Source of the DNA: Dermanyssus gallinae
Lineage: Eukaryota; Arthropoda; Arachnida; Mesostigmata; Dermanyssidae
Length of the DNA: 64,000 bases
Assembly: GCA_003439945.1 (NCBI GenBank)
Contig: QVRM01001444.1
Coordinates: 237,588-301,587 of the forward strand
Reading direction: 5' to 3'
Part shown: piece after piece, positions 1-10,308 of the stretch
Layout: the number at the start of each line of letters is the position of its first letter
Position numbering within the stretch: the stretch's first letter is position 1
Notes under the pieces: generated by a model
Told to the model about the DNA's origin: nothing
The model's database searches: none
What the model saw: the letters and a program-made list of their open reading frames with translations, nothing else
Translations under genes and position numbers: made by a program

Positions 1-521
1 GTTGTTGTTGTGATAATCGTCGTCGGCGTCGCCGTTGTTGTTATGATGTCGCTGCCGTCATCGTGCGTGTAGATGTAGGTATCGGTGCGCTACTGCTCGT
101 CACAACAATCGACGTTGTCCTTGTCGGCGTTATCACGTCACGCCAGCACGGTTATCGTCAGTCAGTCGTCCGTCATCATCGTCGTTGTTCTGGTAGTTGC
201 TGTACCGGCGCCGTAAACACGGTCGTGACAAGGGTTGGCGACTCCCCCCCCCCCCGGCGTTGTCGTGCATGCGACGACCAGCGCGATTGGCGAGTGGGGC
301 AACAACGCGACAATAGTTGTGCCAGAAGAGGGGTTTGTGGGCTGTTGTTGTTGTTGCTGTTGTTCTGCTGCTGCTGCTGCTGCTTGCGGCAGCCACCACT
401 CTTCTGAGTAGCAGGATAGCTGAAAAACACCGCTCTGAGCTCTGAGCCGAACTCTCGGGGCGGCTGAGCAAAGCAGTGCGGCGCAAAGCAAAGGGCTCTA
501 CTAGGTGAATGCTGATATAAG
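1..521. other. Sequence upstream of the CPSF6 start (5' UTR/promoter region)
   Basis: GTTGTT/CTGCTG-rich sequence with a C run at 245-254 and no convincing coding frame. It probably contains the CPSF6 promoter and 5' UTR, but I see no clear TATA box or initiator. The context before the start is TAAGATGG, with G at +4. Confidence 0.5.
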
Positions 522-988
522 ATGGCGGACGCCGACATCGACCTGTATGCCGACGCCGACCTCGACAACGAGTTTGGCGGCGGTGGTGGATACGATGAAG
601 GGCTGGACAATGTCGACCTATACGACGATGTCATCGCGCCTAGTGGCGGGGGGTGGGGGTGGTGGTGGCGGGGGCAACATGCTCTCGTCGTCGTCGTCGT
701 CGGCAACCAAAATAGGCAGCGGTGGCGGCGGTGGCGGGGGTAGTGGGGCTAGCGGCGGGGCCGATAAGGATTCGCTGTCGGGGCCCGGCGTCGTCATTAA
801 GGACAAGAAGAATGGCCTGCTTGACACCCCGCCTGGTGGGCCGCTCCTCGGCACCCCTGATGGCGGCGTCGGCGTTGGCGGCAGCGGCGGCAGCGGGAGC
901 GGCGTCGCCGGGGGTCCCGGTATCGGCACCGGTGGGCCCGGCGGCGCGTCGGGCGTCCGGACCGGCAAAAGGGTCCCGATGTACATCG
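522..988 (+). CDS. Cpsf6: CPSF6 coding exon 1 (acidic N-terminus, Gly/Ser-rich linker, first RRM residues)
   Basis: It starts at ATG 522 and ends at ATC G|GTGAGT. The conserved start ([15 protein letters not shown] ... [10 protein letters not shown]) is read in the frame of 522. The downstream part ([35 protein letters not shown]) is read in the frame whose codons begin one base later, and only that frame joins the RRM exon. The two frames meet in the G run at 648-653. One G fewer there would give one continuous Gly linker, so the window seems to carry one extra G or an assembly error. Confidence 0.85.
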
Positions 989-2895
989 GTGAGTACTCAG
1001 CGTCGTTGTAGTCGCAGTAGTAATAGTAGCTAATGCTTGAAGTAATAGTAGTTAATGGTAGTAGTAGTAGTTAATAGTAAAAGTAATAGTAGTTAATGGT
1101 AGTAGTAGTAGTTAATAGTAAAAGTAATAGTAGTTAATGGTAGTAGTAGTAGTAGTAATAATAGTAATAGTAATTCGAGTCCGGTGGCGTGGTGAATTAA
1201 GTCAGCGCTTTGCAACCGGAGGAGACACATAGCAGGTGCGCGGGTTCGAGCCCCACCGTTGCACATTTGTATTTATGGGGGTAGTCCGTCTATGAAGCAA
1301 TGTGAAAAACAGTTCAGTTGACGTTAAATCTTGACTGAGGGTCAGCCCGAAAACTTTACTTTTAGTAGTAATAGTAATCGTATTAGTAATAAATTGTCGA
1401 GCCCGGTGGCGTGGTGGGTGCATTCGCGTGCGCCTTGCGACCGTATGAAACACATGGTGGGTGCAGAGGTTCGACCCCCCCCCCCCTTTGCATTGGACAC
1501 TTGTATCGACTGGGGTCCATCTTATGAAGGAATGCGAGAGCGGTTCCGTAGACGTTCACTGTTGGCGGAGAGTCAGCTCGAAAAAATTACCTTTTAGTAG
1601 TAATAGTAGTGGTAAGAGTCATCATGATCGAGCCAGGAAAACAGCCTGACAAGGTCCATGACCTACGAGACGGGCTACAGTAGATCTAGAGAGTTTAGTA
1701 TCACAGTTGTGCCGGTGTTGTTTTCTAGTTTTGTTTCTCTCATTTTTTTAGACCTATGCTGCGTTGTAGTGGTTGAACGCTGCGTGCGTAGTTGTTGACA
1801 TTCTGTCGTTATGCAGTGGTCAGGTGCGATAGAGCGTTCCGGATAACCTTTCGGGGGAAAGCTATTAAACGCTATTAACCTATTACACGCTATTAACTAT
1901 GTCAAGGCAAACATGAGGTCCAAGACGAGGTTGTTGGCTGCGTGCAGTTACGAGTGCTTCCTATTCACTGAACATGAAACCTCATGTAACACCATTGAGG
2001 CGAGAAACCTCACGAGATTCGTGCTGTGCCGTGACAGGCATTTCATTCTCAAACATGTACAGACATTGAGGCGTTGTATTTTGGTTTTAACCTACCTGTT
2101 CAGTCTATTTCCATGTCTCTCCCCGAGCTTGTACGTGCATAGGGTTTCGCTAGCTTTTTTTGCCACGACTTGTGCAACTCTTTTGATACGAGATTTTAAC
2201 GCTCCTGCGCGAACACCGTTCGATTTTAAAGCCCCCCCCCCCCGTGTTTGTGCGTCTCGGCATCGACACGAAGGCACTTCGTGGAGGCTCTTTTCAACCA
2301 CTTTGTACGCGACGCCGTCAATAGGTAGATTTGGTAGTCCACCATTTTTATAGCTGTTGGTAGGTAGCCTGCCGTGTTTCCTTCTGGCGCCAATTCTCTC
2401 ATCGAACCTGTTAAGGTTTCCCCAGAGATTCCCGTTGACGTTCGTAAGGAGCTCCCAAAGGCACCTGTGTTTATTTTTAGACTCTTATCTATATTGAGCA
2501 ATGCTCTACTTCTGTCGTACTGCACCTGCAGGTCCAAACGAGGTAACAAGATCCTAAAAACAGTCCTTCCAACTATTTCAGAGACGGCTTAGCTTGTTTA
2601 GTTAGCCTTGTCACGTCCATCCAATTTTGTAAATAGCTATCCTGGGGATATCGCGCCATTACGTGATAGTGCTGACGTCTTAATCATCGATGCCCGGCAT
2701 CATATTGCGTTCTTGTTTACATGGCCAGTAAATGTAGCGCATTCGCTTGGTACGCACACACCTGTGTCGCATGTTTCCATTCCATGATATGTAACAATAA
2801 TAATAATACTTGCACATATAATTAAACAAACGTGTACTGTTTAATGTATGGTCGATGACATTTCTGTCAGGCTGCTTATATCTAAATGTTTAGTA

Positions 2896-2933
<38 letters not shown>

Positions 2934-4031
2934 GAACAGTTAGATACACTAATAAACATTTGGATATAGATTGACACGTTGATTAGGGTTTATGTGATTG
3001 ATTCCTTTGTCCATTGCGTCATATAGTACTCACTAAGATAGTATTCATGTATTTCCTAATCCTTTGTTAAAACTTGAAGTTATCTGTAATAGCCTGTCCA
3101 CACTCATTGGAAACAATTGTACGTATTACGTTGTCTATGGCTAAGCCACTCGAAAAGTACGTGACATTCGAGGCGTTTCGCTGCCCGGGCTTATTTGTCT
3201 TCATAGTGAATTCGGCTTGATGATCTCAGGCGCTTTGCTGTATCTATTCAGGTTCTAGGATTGGCCTAGCAAAAGGAGATGGGTAGGATATGCAGGCGAT
3301 TGGTTTTTGCTTGGTTGGTTTTCACATATAGATCAATTCCCACAGATTCTGGTTATAGTTACTACATACTTCTAACATTTGGCCTATTTTGGAATGCGTG
3401 TAGAAAAGCAATAGTAATAAATACTTCCACTGAAGGTGTCACGAGTATGAGTTACACTACAGCGACTATACCGGATCATGTTAAATGAATCATGTTCATC
3501 CGTTGATGATGATGATGACGACAATACCCGTGTTGGTGCGACGACATTCTAACGTAGCGTTTTTTGGCAGGTAATCTGACATGGTGGACCACGGATCAGG
3601 ACATTACGGATGCCATCCAGAAGATTGGTGTTCAGGATATGCTCGATATCAAATTTTTTGAGAATCGCTCGAATGGCCAGAGTAAAGGATTTTGCGTCGT
3701 CACACTCGGCTCAGAGGCCTCGTTTAAGATTCTCATGGAGCAGCTTCCAAAGGAGGAGCTGCACGGTCATCATCCTATTGTCACACCTGGCACCAGGCAA
3801 AGTTTGATCCAGTTTGAGGTGCGTAATTGCTTGCTGTTGTTGCGGCTCGATTTCTTTCCACCTTTTTGTGCCTTCATGCCATTATCCGTGCATGTTCGAG
3901 AGAAGGCCAAGATTTCCCCTGTGGTCGGTGACGGCAACGATGACGACAGCAACAACTGGTTTGTTGGGCCTCTGTCGTCGCCGAATAGACAGTATGGTTA
4001 AGCTTTCTCATGGATGAACCACATGAAAACG

Positions 4032-4068
<37 letters not shown>

Positions 4069-7000
4069 TTTTCAATTTTTTTAATGATAATAATAATTGC
4101 CAACAGCTAGTGGCAGCGATACTAAAGGCGCGATGCACTTCTATGCAGGCGGCGAGCCGTAAGCCGGGCGATCCGCCGTCGCGGGACAGCTCGGCGGGCG
4201 GAATGGACCACGATGGGCCGCGAGGCGTCGGTGACCGAGCCGGCGAACGTCGGGGCAGCTTCCGCGAGGAGAGCGCCCGATTCAGTGACGCCGGCGGCGG
4301 GGGCGGTGGCGGAGGCGGCGACCGCTTCGCCAGTCGCGACAACGGTGGTGGATTTCGGGACGGCGGAGGCGGTGGCGGCTACCGAGATGGGGGCGGAGGT
4401 GGAGGCGGTAGTTTCCGGGACGGAGGGGGCGGCAGTAGTAGTTTCCGTGACGGGGGCGGCAGTAGTTTCCGTGACGGGGGTGGCGGCGGCGGCGGCTATC
4501 GGGACGGGGGCGACTTCCGCGGCGAGGGACGCGGCGGATTCCGAGGAGGTCGGGGCGGCTTCCGCGATGGCGGCCGCGGTGGAGGCGGCTTTCGCGATGG
4601 CGGCAGCTACAGGGGAGAGGCGGGCGGTGGAGGAGCCGGCGGCTATCGCGACGCGGGTGCTGACAGTGGGTTCCGAGACGAACGCCGCGGTGACGGTGGA
4701 GGCGGCAGTTTTCGGGACGGCGGCGGCGGCTTTCGGGATGGCGGTGGCTATCGCGATAGCGGCGGTGGCTTCCGTGACGGTTTCCGCGGTCGTGGCCGCG
4801 GTCGAGGTGACCGAGGCGGGGGCGGCCGTGGCGGTGGGCGTTTTGGCGACAGCCTCGGGCTAGGCGGCGGTGGGGGTGGCGGTGTTGGTGGCGGCGGCGG
4901 CGGCGGCCACTGGAACGACTCGGGTCCTCCACCGCCGTCGATGGGTTTCCAACACCATCCACACCACCACCAACAGCAGCAGCAACAACTTCAGATGCCG
5001 CAGCAGCAACAGCAGCAGCCGCCACCGAGCAACGGGCCATCGAGCGGGTCGCGCGGTCCTCCGCCGCCCAACTTCCAAGGCCCGCCTCCCGGCGCCCATC
5101 CACCCATGATGCCGCCACCACCCAACAGCCTGCCTCCGCCGCCCGGCGCGCCCCCAGCTAACCCGTACAGCTTGCCGCCGCCCGGCACGCTGCCGCCGAC
5201 GATGCCGCCACCGATCGGCGCGCCGCCCGTGCCCGGAATGCCTCCGGTGCCCGGGCTGGCGCCCCCGGTGCCCGGCCGCCCCCCGCCACCGCCTCTGCCC
5301 GGCGTGCCCGGGACGCACCTTAATCCGGCCTTCTTCCCCGGCCCTCCGCCTCCGTTTGGCACCGAGTTTCCGCCGGGCGATCTGGCGCCGCCCCCTCCGC
5401 CGACCGTCAGCGACCAGGAGTTCGAGGACACGATGGCGCGCCACCGCGCCATCAGCTCCTCGGCGATCACGCGCGCCGTCAGCGAGGCGGCCGCCGGCAA
5501 CATCGCGGCGGCCGTCGAAAGCCTCGTGACGGCCATCTCGATGATCAAGTCGTCGAAGGTGGCCAACGACGAACGCTGCAAGATCATCATCGCCAGCCTC
5601 CAGGACACGCTGCACGGTATCGAGTCGAAGAGTTACGGCTCATCGTCGTCGTTATCGTCGCGTGTCGAGAAACGCGGCCGCTCACGGTCGCCGTCGAGGG
5701 GCGACTCACGCTCGGAGCGCGAGCGGCTCGAACGCCGCGAGCGAGAACGGCGCGAGGTGCGCGACTCGAGGGATGTGAGGGACTCGAGGGAAGTGGCGAG
5801 ACGCCGGGAGCGCTCGCGGTCTCGCGAGAGGGATTACGATAGGGAGTACCGCGAAAGTGCCAGACAGCCCGAGACCCGAGAGCGTGAACGCGACAGGTCG
5901 AGGTGAGTACCAGCAGATGTATTGCAGCGGCTAGTGATCAGAGGTGGTCAGTCTATGACGCCGCAACACCCACGTGGTGGTGGTGCTGTGGTTGTTATTA
6001 TTGCTGTTGCTGCTACTGTTGTTACGCCTTTACCGATTTCCGTATAACGAAATCTCCATTCATGTTTCGGTCGCCTCAGCGCAGGTCGGAGACGTATCAT
6101 TTGCTAGTAGTACACAAATGCTCAAATGAAAAAATTCCGTTGTCAAGAACTTAGCAACCATGATTGTTAGCAGATCAGCAGTAGTGAAGCGTGTTCTATC
6201 CATATTAATAGGGTCAGCTATTAGTATTTTGGGTTCGGTAACATTATTACTCTGGAAAGTCTAGGAAACACTCGAAAACTGTTATGTGGTTATTTACATT
6301 TACGATTAATTGTCTGAAGGGTACAGGAATAACTATAAATGTTCCGTTTCACTTACATACGTATGAGTTTATCTAAGTGTATTGATTTGGATGTTTGTGT
6401 GTGTGTGTGTTGGTCATTTTTGACCGAAGTTGTCATAACGGGGACTTATGAGCTGGTGTTTTGCATAGCTGGTTAATGCTTACGTCTCACTTGATAACTT
6501 GGTTTTATTTAATAATAATAATAATAATAATAATAGGCTAACATAATAGCATAATAACATAATAATAGGCCCTAGGCTAACATCGCCGCCATTTTACTCC
6601 CATCTGCTTCCCGCTTTCGCTCTCTCTATACTCGCTCCCTCCACTACCACAGTGCGCAGCCATGTTTAAATGGCTGGGCGTCATGCAGTGATAGCGCGCA
6701 CGCGCAAGAGAGAGAGAGAGAGACTTCAGTTAAAATGGCAGTCTATGGTGGAGGAGCGCATTTTACATTATGCACATGTTGCACATTGTACCCGAGCTAG
6801 GACGCTCGATGGACCCACGCCTTCTGGCGGCGGAATCGTAACCTCATGGGGATTCGCGCGAAACGGGGGGAGCCTCCCCTATTCCTCATCGGAGTTTTGC
6901 ACGAAAGTGTTTCACGCAAATTTACACATTTTAGCCTGTCAACGCACGCACAGCACACACATATGTGTACAGAAGATATCTGCTGAAGATGTCTGATACA

Positions 7001-7485
7001 ATTCCATTCTGCTTGATTGGATGTTGTTACGATGTTCTGTTAGCATTGTGTACACAGCTTATGACCACCGCGTATATACTCATTGGATATGCAAAGCAAA
7101 CTATTGCTTTCAAGTTGTAGCGTTAGAGGTAACTGTTTCGACTTCCGCTCACTAGTGATGATTGTGTACGGATGCGTGGCGCCTGTGGCCATTGCTGTTG
7201 TTGTTGTTGTTGTTGTCGTCCTGCTGTTGTTGTCTGACCAATAGGGAGCGCGATCGATACCACGACGATCGGTACTCGTCATCAGGATCCCACCGTGAAA
7301 GGGACTACCGGGAGCGAGAACCAGACCGCGAAGAGCAGCGTTATCGGGATGAGCGCGAACGGGAACGGGAAAGAGAACGCGAGCCCCGAGGCGGTGGAGG
7401 AGGTCGAGAGGAACGTTCCAGGGATGACCGCGAAGACAGATACCGGGAAAAAGAGCGCAGTAGTCGACATGACGATCGGCGATAA
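522..7485 (+). CDS. Cpsf6: CPSF6 (cleavage and polyadenylation specificity factor 6), four coding exons
   Basis: Subunit of nuclear cleavage factor Im, which with CFIm25 (NUDT21) binds UGUA sites and sets the choice of polyadenylation site. Coding exons are about 522-988, 3571-3818, 4149-5902 and 7245-7485; the junctions are GT-AG and agree in phase. The order matches CPSF6: acidic N-terminus ([15 protein letters not shown], then [11 protein letters not shown]), RRM (MYIG + [23 protein letters not shown]), Gly-rich then Pro-rich middle, the conserved helical block ([20 protein letters not shown] to [10 protein letters not shown]), and an RS/RE-rich tail ending at TAA 7483-7485. The start at 522 is chosen because MAD plus the acidic segment matches the family. 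Oddities: a frame change in a G run at 648-653, and a long [12 protein letters not shown] repeat between the RRM and the Pro-rich part. The family assignment is secure; the exon 3 acceptor is uncertain. Confidence 0.93.
1041..1165 (+). repeat. 41-bp minisatellite, three copies
   Basis: A unit starting AGTAATAGTAGTTAATGG recurs at 1041, 1082 and 1123, an exact 41-bp period, nearly identical between copies. It runs into TAG/TAA-rich sequence that adjoins the first SINE copy. Confidence 0.85.
1176..1365 (+). mobile_element. SINE family 2, copy 1 (tRNA-derived)
   Basis: It begins CGAGTCCGGTGGCGTGGTG, has a B-box-like GGTTCGAGCCCC near 1242 and ends with the shared body GTCAGCCCGAAAACTTTACTTTTAG. 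A TAGTAGTAATAG-type tail follows. A second copy lies 222 bp downstream and a third at 44225-44398 on the other strand. The tRNA origin is inferred from the A/B-box-like spacing. Confidence 0.7.
1398..1596 (+). mobile_element. SINE family 2, copy 2 (tRNA-derived)
   Basis: It starts CGAGCCCGGTGGCGTGGTG, has a B-box-like GGTTCGACCCCC near 1469 and ends CTCGAAAAAATTACCTTTTAG plus a TAG/TAA tail. It matches copy 1 along its length with scattered changes. It includes a 10-C run where copy 1 has CCCC. Confidence 0.7.
2898..2930. repeat. (TA)n microsatellite
   Basis: Uninterrupted TA dinucleotides in CPSF6 intron 1. Confidence 0.95.
3571..3818 (+). CDS. Cpsf6: CPSF6 exon 2 (RRM)
   Basis: The acceptor is TTTTTTGGCAG|GT and the donor GAG|GTGCGT. 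The exon enters with two bases that complete the Gly codon of YIG-NLTWW and leaves in phase 0. It reads [19 protein letters not shown], then [18 protein letters not shown] (RNP1-like), [12 protein letters not shown] and LIQFE. This is the atypical CPSF6 RRM, which binds CFIm25 as well as RNA. Confidence 0.95.
3819..4148 (+). other. CPSF6 intron 2, with (AAT)n at 4035-4069
   Basis: Short intron from GTGCGT to CTATGCAG (or to 4106 with the alternative acceptor). It contains an (AAT)n tract; otherwise nothing. Confidence 0.7.
4149..5902 (+). CDS. Cpsf6: CPSF6 exon 3 (FRDGGG repeats, His/Gln and Pro-rich parts, conserved helical block, RS/RE start)
   Basis: One open frame runs through the whole exon. 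The acceptor after TTCTATGCAG (exon from 4149) gives QFE-AASRKPG, the best match to the family. An in-frame alternative after CCAACAG starts at 4107. Layout: [15 protein letters not shown] repeats at about 4300-4860, His/Gln tracts at 4950-5030, Pro-rich stretch at 5035-5400 with one FG (PPFGTEF), the conserved block from [14 protein letters not shown] at 5421 to GIESKSYG near 5638, then RS/RE-rich sequence to AG|GTGAGT at 5902. The GC content is very high, so long shadow frames on both strands are expected. Confidence 0.92.
5903..7244 (+). other. CPSF6 intron 3
   Basis: It runs from GTGAGT to ACCAATAG. It contains (TAA)n near 6510-6535, (GA)n near 6705-6722 and TTG repeats before the acceptor. 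I see no coding signal. Confidence 0.75.
7245..7485 (+). CDS. Cpsf6: CPSF6 last coding exon (RE/RD-rich tail)
   Basis: The acceptor is GACCAATAG|G. The single leading base completes the Arg codon left open at 5902. It translates to an Arg/Glu/Asp-rich tail ([20 protein letters not shown] ... SRHDDRR) and stops at TAA 7483-7485. RS-like tails of this kind in CPSF6 bind transportin-SR and splicing factors. Confidence 0.85.
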
Positions 7486-9133
7486 ATGAAACAACAACAA
7501 CAACAACCACAAAATAATCTCATCGTCAACAACAACAACAACCATACCGAGAGAGAGAGAGAAACAGAAGTAGTATAATCATAATAATATTAATAATAAT
7601 CATATTGATACTAATAATCATCATAAGTGCAGCGAAACAACAACAGCAACAGCAAGATCAGTAACAAGAACAACAAACATCAGCAGCAGCAGCAACAACA
7701 ACAACAACAACAACAGCGATCTCGACAACAGCATCATCAGCGACAACTACGTTAACGACGTCATCGTCTTTGTCGTCAGCGTCGCCGTTCACAAAAAAAC
7801 GAACTGTTTGAAGACAGAAGCCCACAACAACAACAACAACAACAATAACAACAACGTGTCGTCGTCACTACGTCGCAACAACAACAACAACCCTATCTGC
7901 CAACAACTACATAACAAGAACGCAGCGGAACAGGAGCATCACAGCATTAGCCACAACAATTGCGACAGCACATTCGAAAACGACGGCAACGAAACCAGTA
8001 GACACAACACATCGCTGCGGCCTGTCTGAAGACAACGACGTCATCATTACAATAATGGACCACAGCAACAAAACGTTAGCAGATATACCTAATTACTACT
8101 CTAATAATAATAATTATAATAATACGAATTTTATTAAAAACAACGTCCCGCTAAGGATATGAACAGCAACATTCAATAAGACAAACATTCGATTATGAAT
8201 CATCAAGAATCACAAGTTGGAAATTGCGAGCCGACTATATTTGTCCAAGTCCAAGCAAGCGAACGAAGCCGACTTTGACCTACCTACCTACCTACCTACC
8301 TAGGATAGCAAGAAAATAACGCCACAATAATGACACCACAAAGATTATCCAAGTGATGGTAAAGCTAACAATCGGCTGATAGTTCTAGCACATGTCTGTA
8401 ATTGTCTCCAGCTAGGTCCTACATATGATGTGTTTGTCGTTGCTGCGGCCGCGGCGATTTTAACGACACGATGATTAGAAGCATGATGCAATAGTGATCA
8501 TGGTTGATGATGGTGAAGATCATTTGATTGTTTTCGGAGATTAGGGGCCAAATGATCAATTGTCTGCACCCCGCTAAGCCAGCTGGTGCTTGCGTTTCAC
8601 GACGGCGAACGTTATGCGTTGCACATCATCATGTCTGCTGCAGTAGACGGCATCGGTTTCGACTCATCATCTCTCGGTCGCATCCAAGTCAGCGAAAAGC
8701 TCTTCGCCGATTGAAACTTGTCTTCGTCATGCGTCGCCAACATATGGGGGCTGGTGAGTCGAACATTGCATCTGGGCGAATGATCGACCTGAAGCGAAAC
8801 AAATAGGTGGCATTTCGCGAACGCGGTGTCTCGCGAATCAACGCGCCATGCGTCACACACACACACATGAACGTATATAAATATAACTGGATATATATAT
8901 ATATATAAACTTGCATACGTAACCTGCGACAAAACACGTCACGTCTATGAATGACAAAATGAAATTGATGTGAAACAGTTTAATATTAATTCTTCAGCAG
9001 ATATGTCATATTAGTTCGTAATAATGATGACGTAGTTGACCTCAAACTGGAACATCAACTCGCTCGAAGTAGAGCCAAAACATGTGGAAATCATTAGAAT
9101 ATGAGCAGGTAAGGATCAGATAGAAGGAATAAA
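7486..9133 (+). other. Probable CPSF6 3' UTR, rich in CAA triplets
   Basis: After the TAA the sequence is dense in AAC/CAA/CAG triplets (7490-7950), has a TACC tetranucleotide run at 8279-8302 and a (TA)n at 8892-8907. The first canonical AATAAA I see is at 9128-9133. The extent is inferred. Confidence 0.4.
9128..9133 (+). terminator. Candidate polyA signal AATAAA for CPSF6
   Basis: First canonical hexamer downstream of the CPSF6 stop codon, about 1.6 kb away. It may be coincidental. Confidence 0.25.
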
Positions 9134-10275
9134 GGAAAATCAATATTATTGTCCACTGGTGAAATTGTCTTGTCGTATGTTATTCCTGGTGGCACTGTGT
9201 TGTTGTCGTTGACGTGTCTGTTTAGCAACCATCGAGCAACCTAAGGCGGGTACCATCGGTGTCGCAACGCGATGGCTTTCCGGCTGCGACCGGAAATCAC
9301 GCGAATACCTCTGACCACCGTCTTGCTGGTTTAAAACAACAGCATCAATAACAACAAGAAAATAATAGCAGCAGCAGCAACAACAACAATACCAAAAACA
9401 GAAAGATTCCAGCACCATTAGCAATAGTGATTTTGATGTAAGCGTCTTCGATCAACTTTCTTCGAGTGTGAGCGCGAGTGTGATACAGTACTTCCAATGT
9501 GAAGACTTTCAATGTGATGACGACCCATGTCGGTATAACGGTATAACATAGGTTCTATTTACTGTATAGTAGTATTTCAGTCATTTTAAGTTCTGACTAG
9601 GACCTGAGCGCGATAACAGACGAAGCTGGCAGCTGGCAGAAGTTAGCGGTTGCCTACATCAATGTGGTCTCTTTGTACTCATTGCCTTTAATTATCATTG
9701 GGCACCGCAGCAAAGTGCTGTTCTGATTGGCTGTCATCGTCATATGCTCAGTGTTTTAGTGATCTCTTACCAGTTGTGTTACGTTTTTCCTGCATGGTGA
9801 CGTTACGTTTTTTCGAGGTGGCTCTGTATGTGGAGCAAGTAGTAGTACCTAGTCGAATAAGGTGGGGCGCCGATGGATAAGCACGGGGCATGGTGTGTCC
9901 AACGAGAATGTCGTTGGAGAATTGCGGAGATAATGCTCTGCAGAGCTGCTGTCGAGCACCGCGTTGTGCACACCTTGTTTGTGTCACGTGCATACGTGTT
10001 ACAAGTCTGGCGAAGCCAGCCGAAGCTTCATGAGAATTGCCGAGTAGCATACATATACATATATATGATATATACGCGCATGGATATACAGATATGTATA
10101 CATTCGTATGCATAGAGATGTTCACACGGAGCCAGGCAAATGCTTGATCACGCGGCTATAGTTTTTCCAGCTGTTCTAAACGTGTTGCCTAGCAACTCGT
10201 ATCGGTGTCATAGGAGCCACCCAAATGACAGCAGAGGTACGCACAGTACCGTGTACCTGCCAGGAGCAACTCTGT

Positions 10276-10308
<33 letters not shown>

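Larger units (their letters stand above)
989..3570 (+). other. CPSF6 intron 1
   Basis: It is bounded by GTGAGT and a T-rich GGCAG acceptor. It holds a 41-bp minisatellite, two tandem SINE copies and a (TA)n tract at about 2898-2930. The rest (1600-2890, 2940-3560) shows nothing recognisable. Confidence 0.8.

Noticed and set aside
4213..5615. Long open frames on both strands over CPSF6 exon 3 (216 to 279 codons)
   Set aside because: They are shadows of a GC-rich repetitive coding region. Their products are Ala/Val or Arg/His-rich low complexity with no conserved motif.
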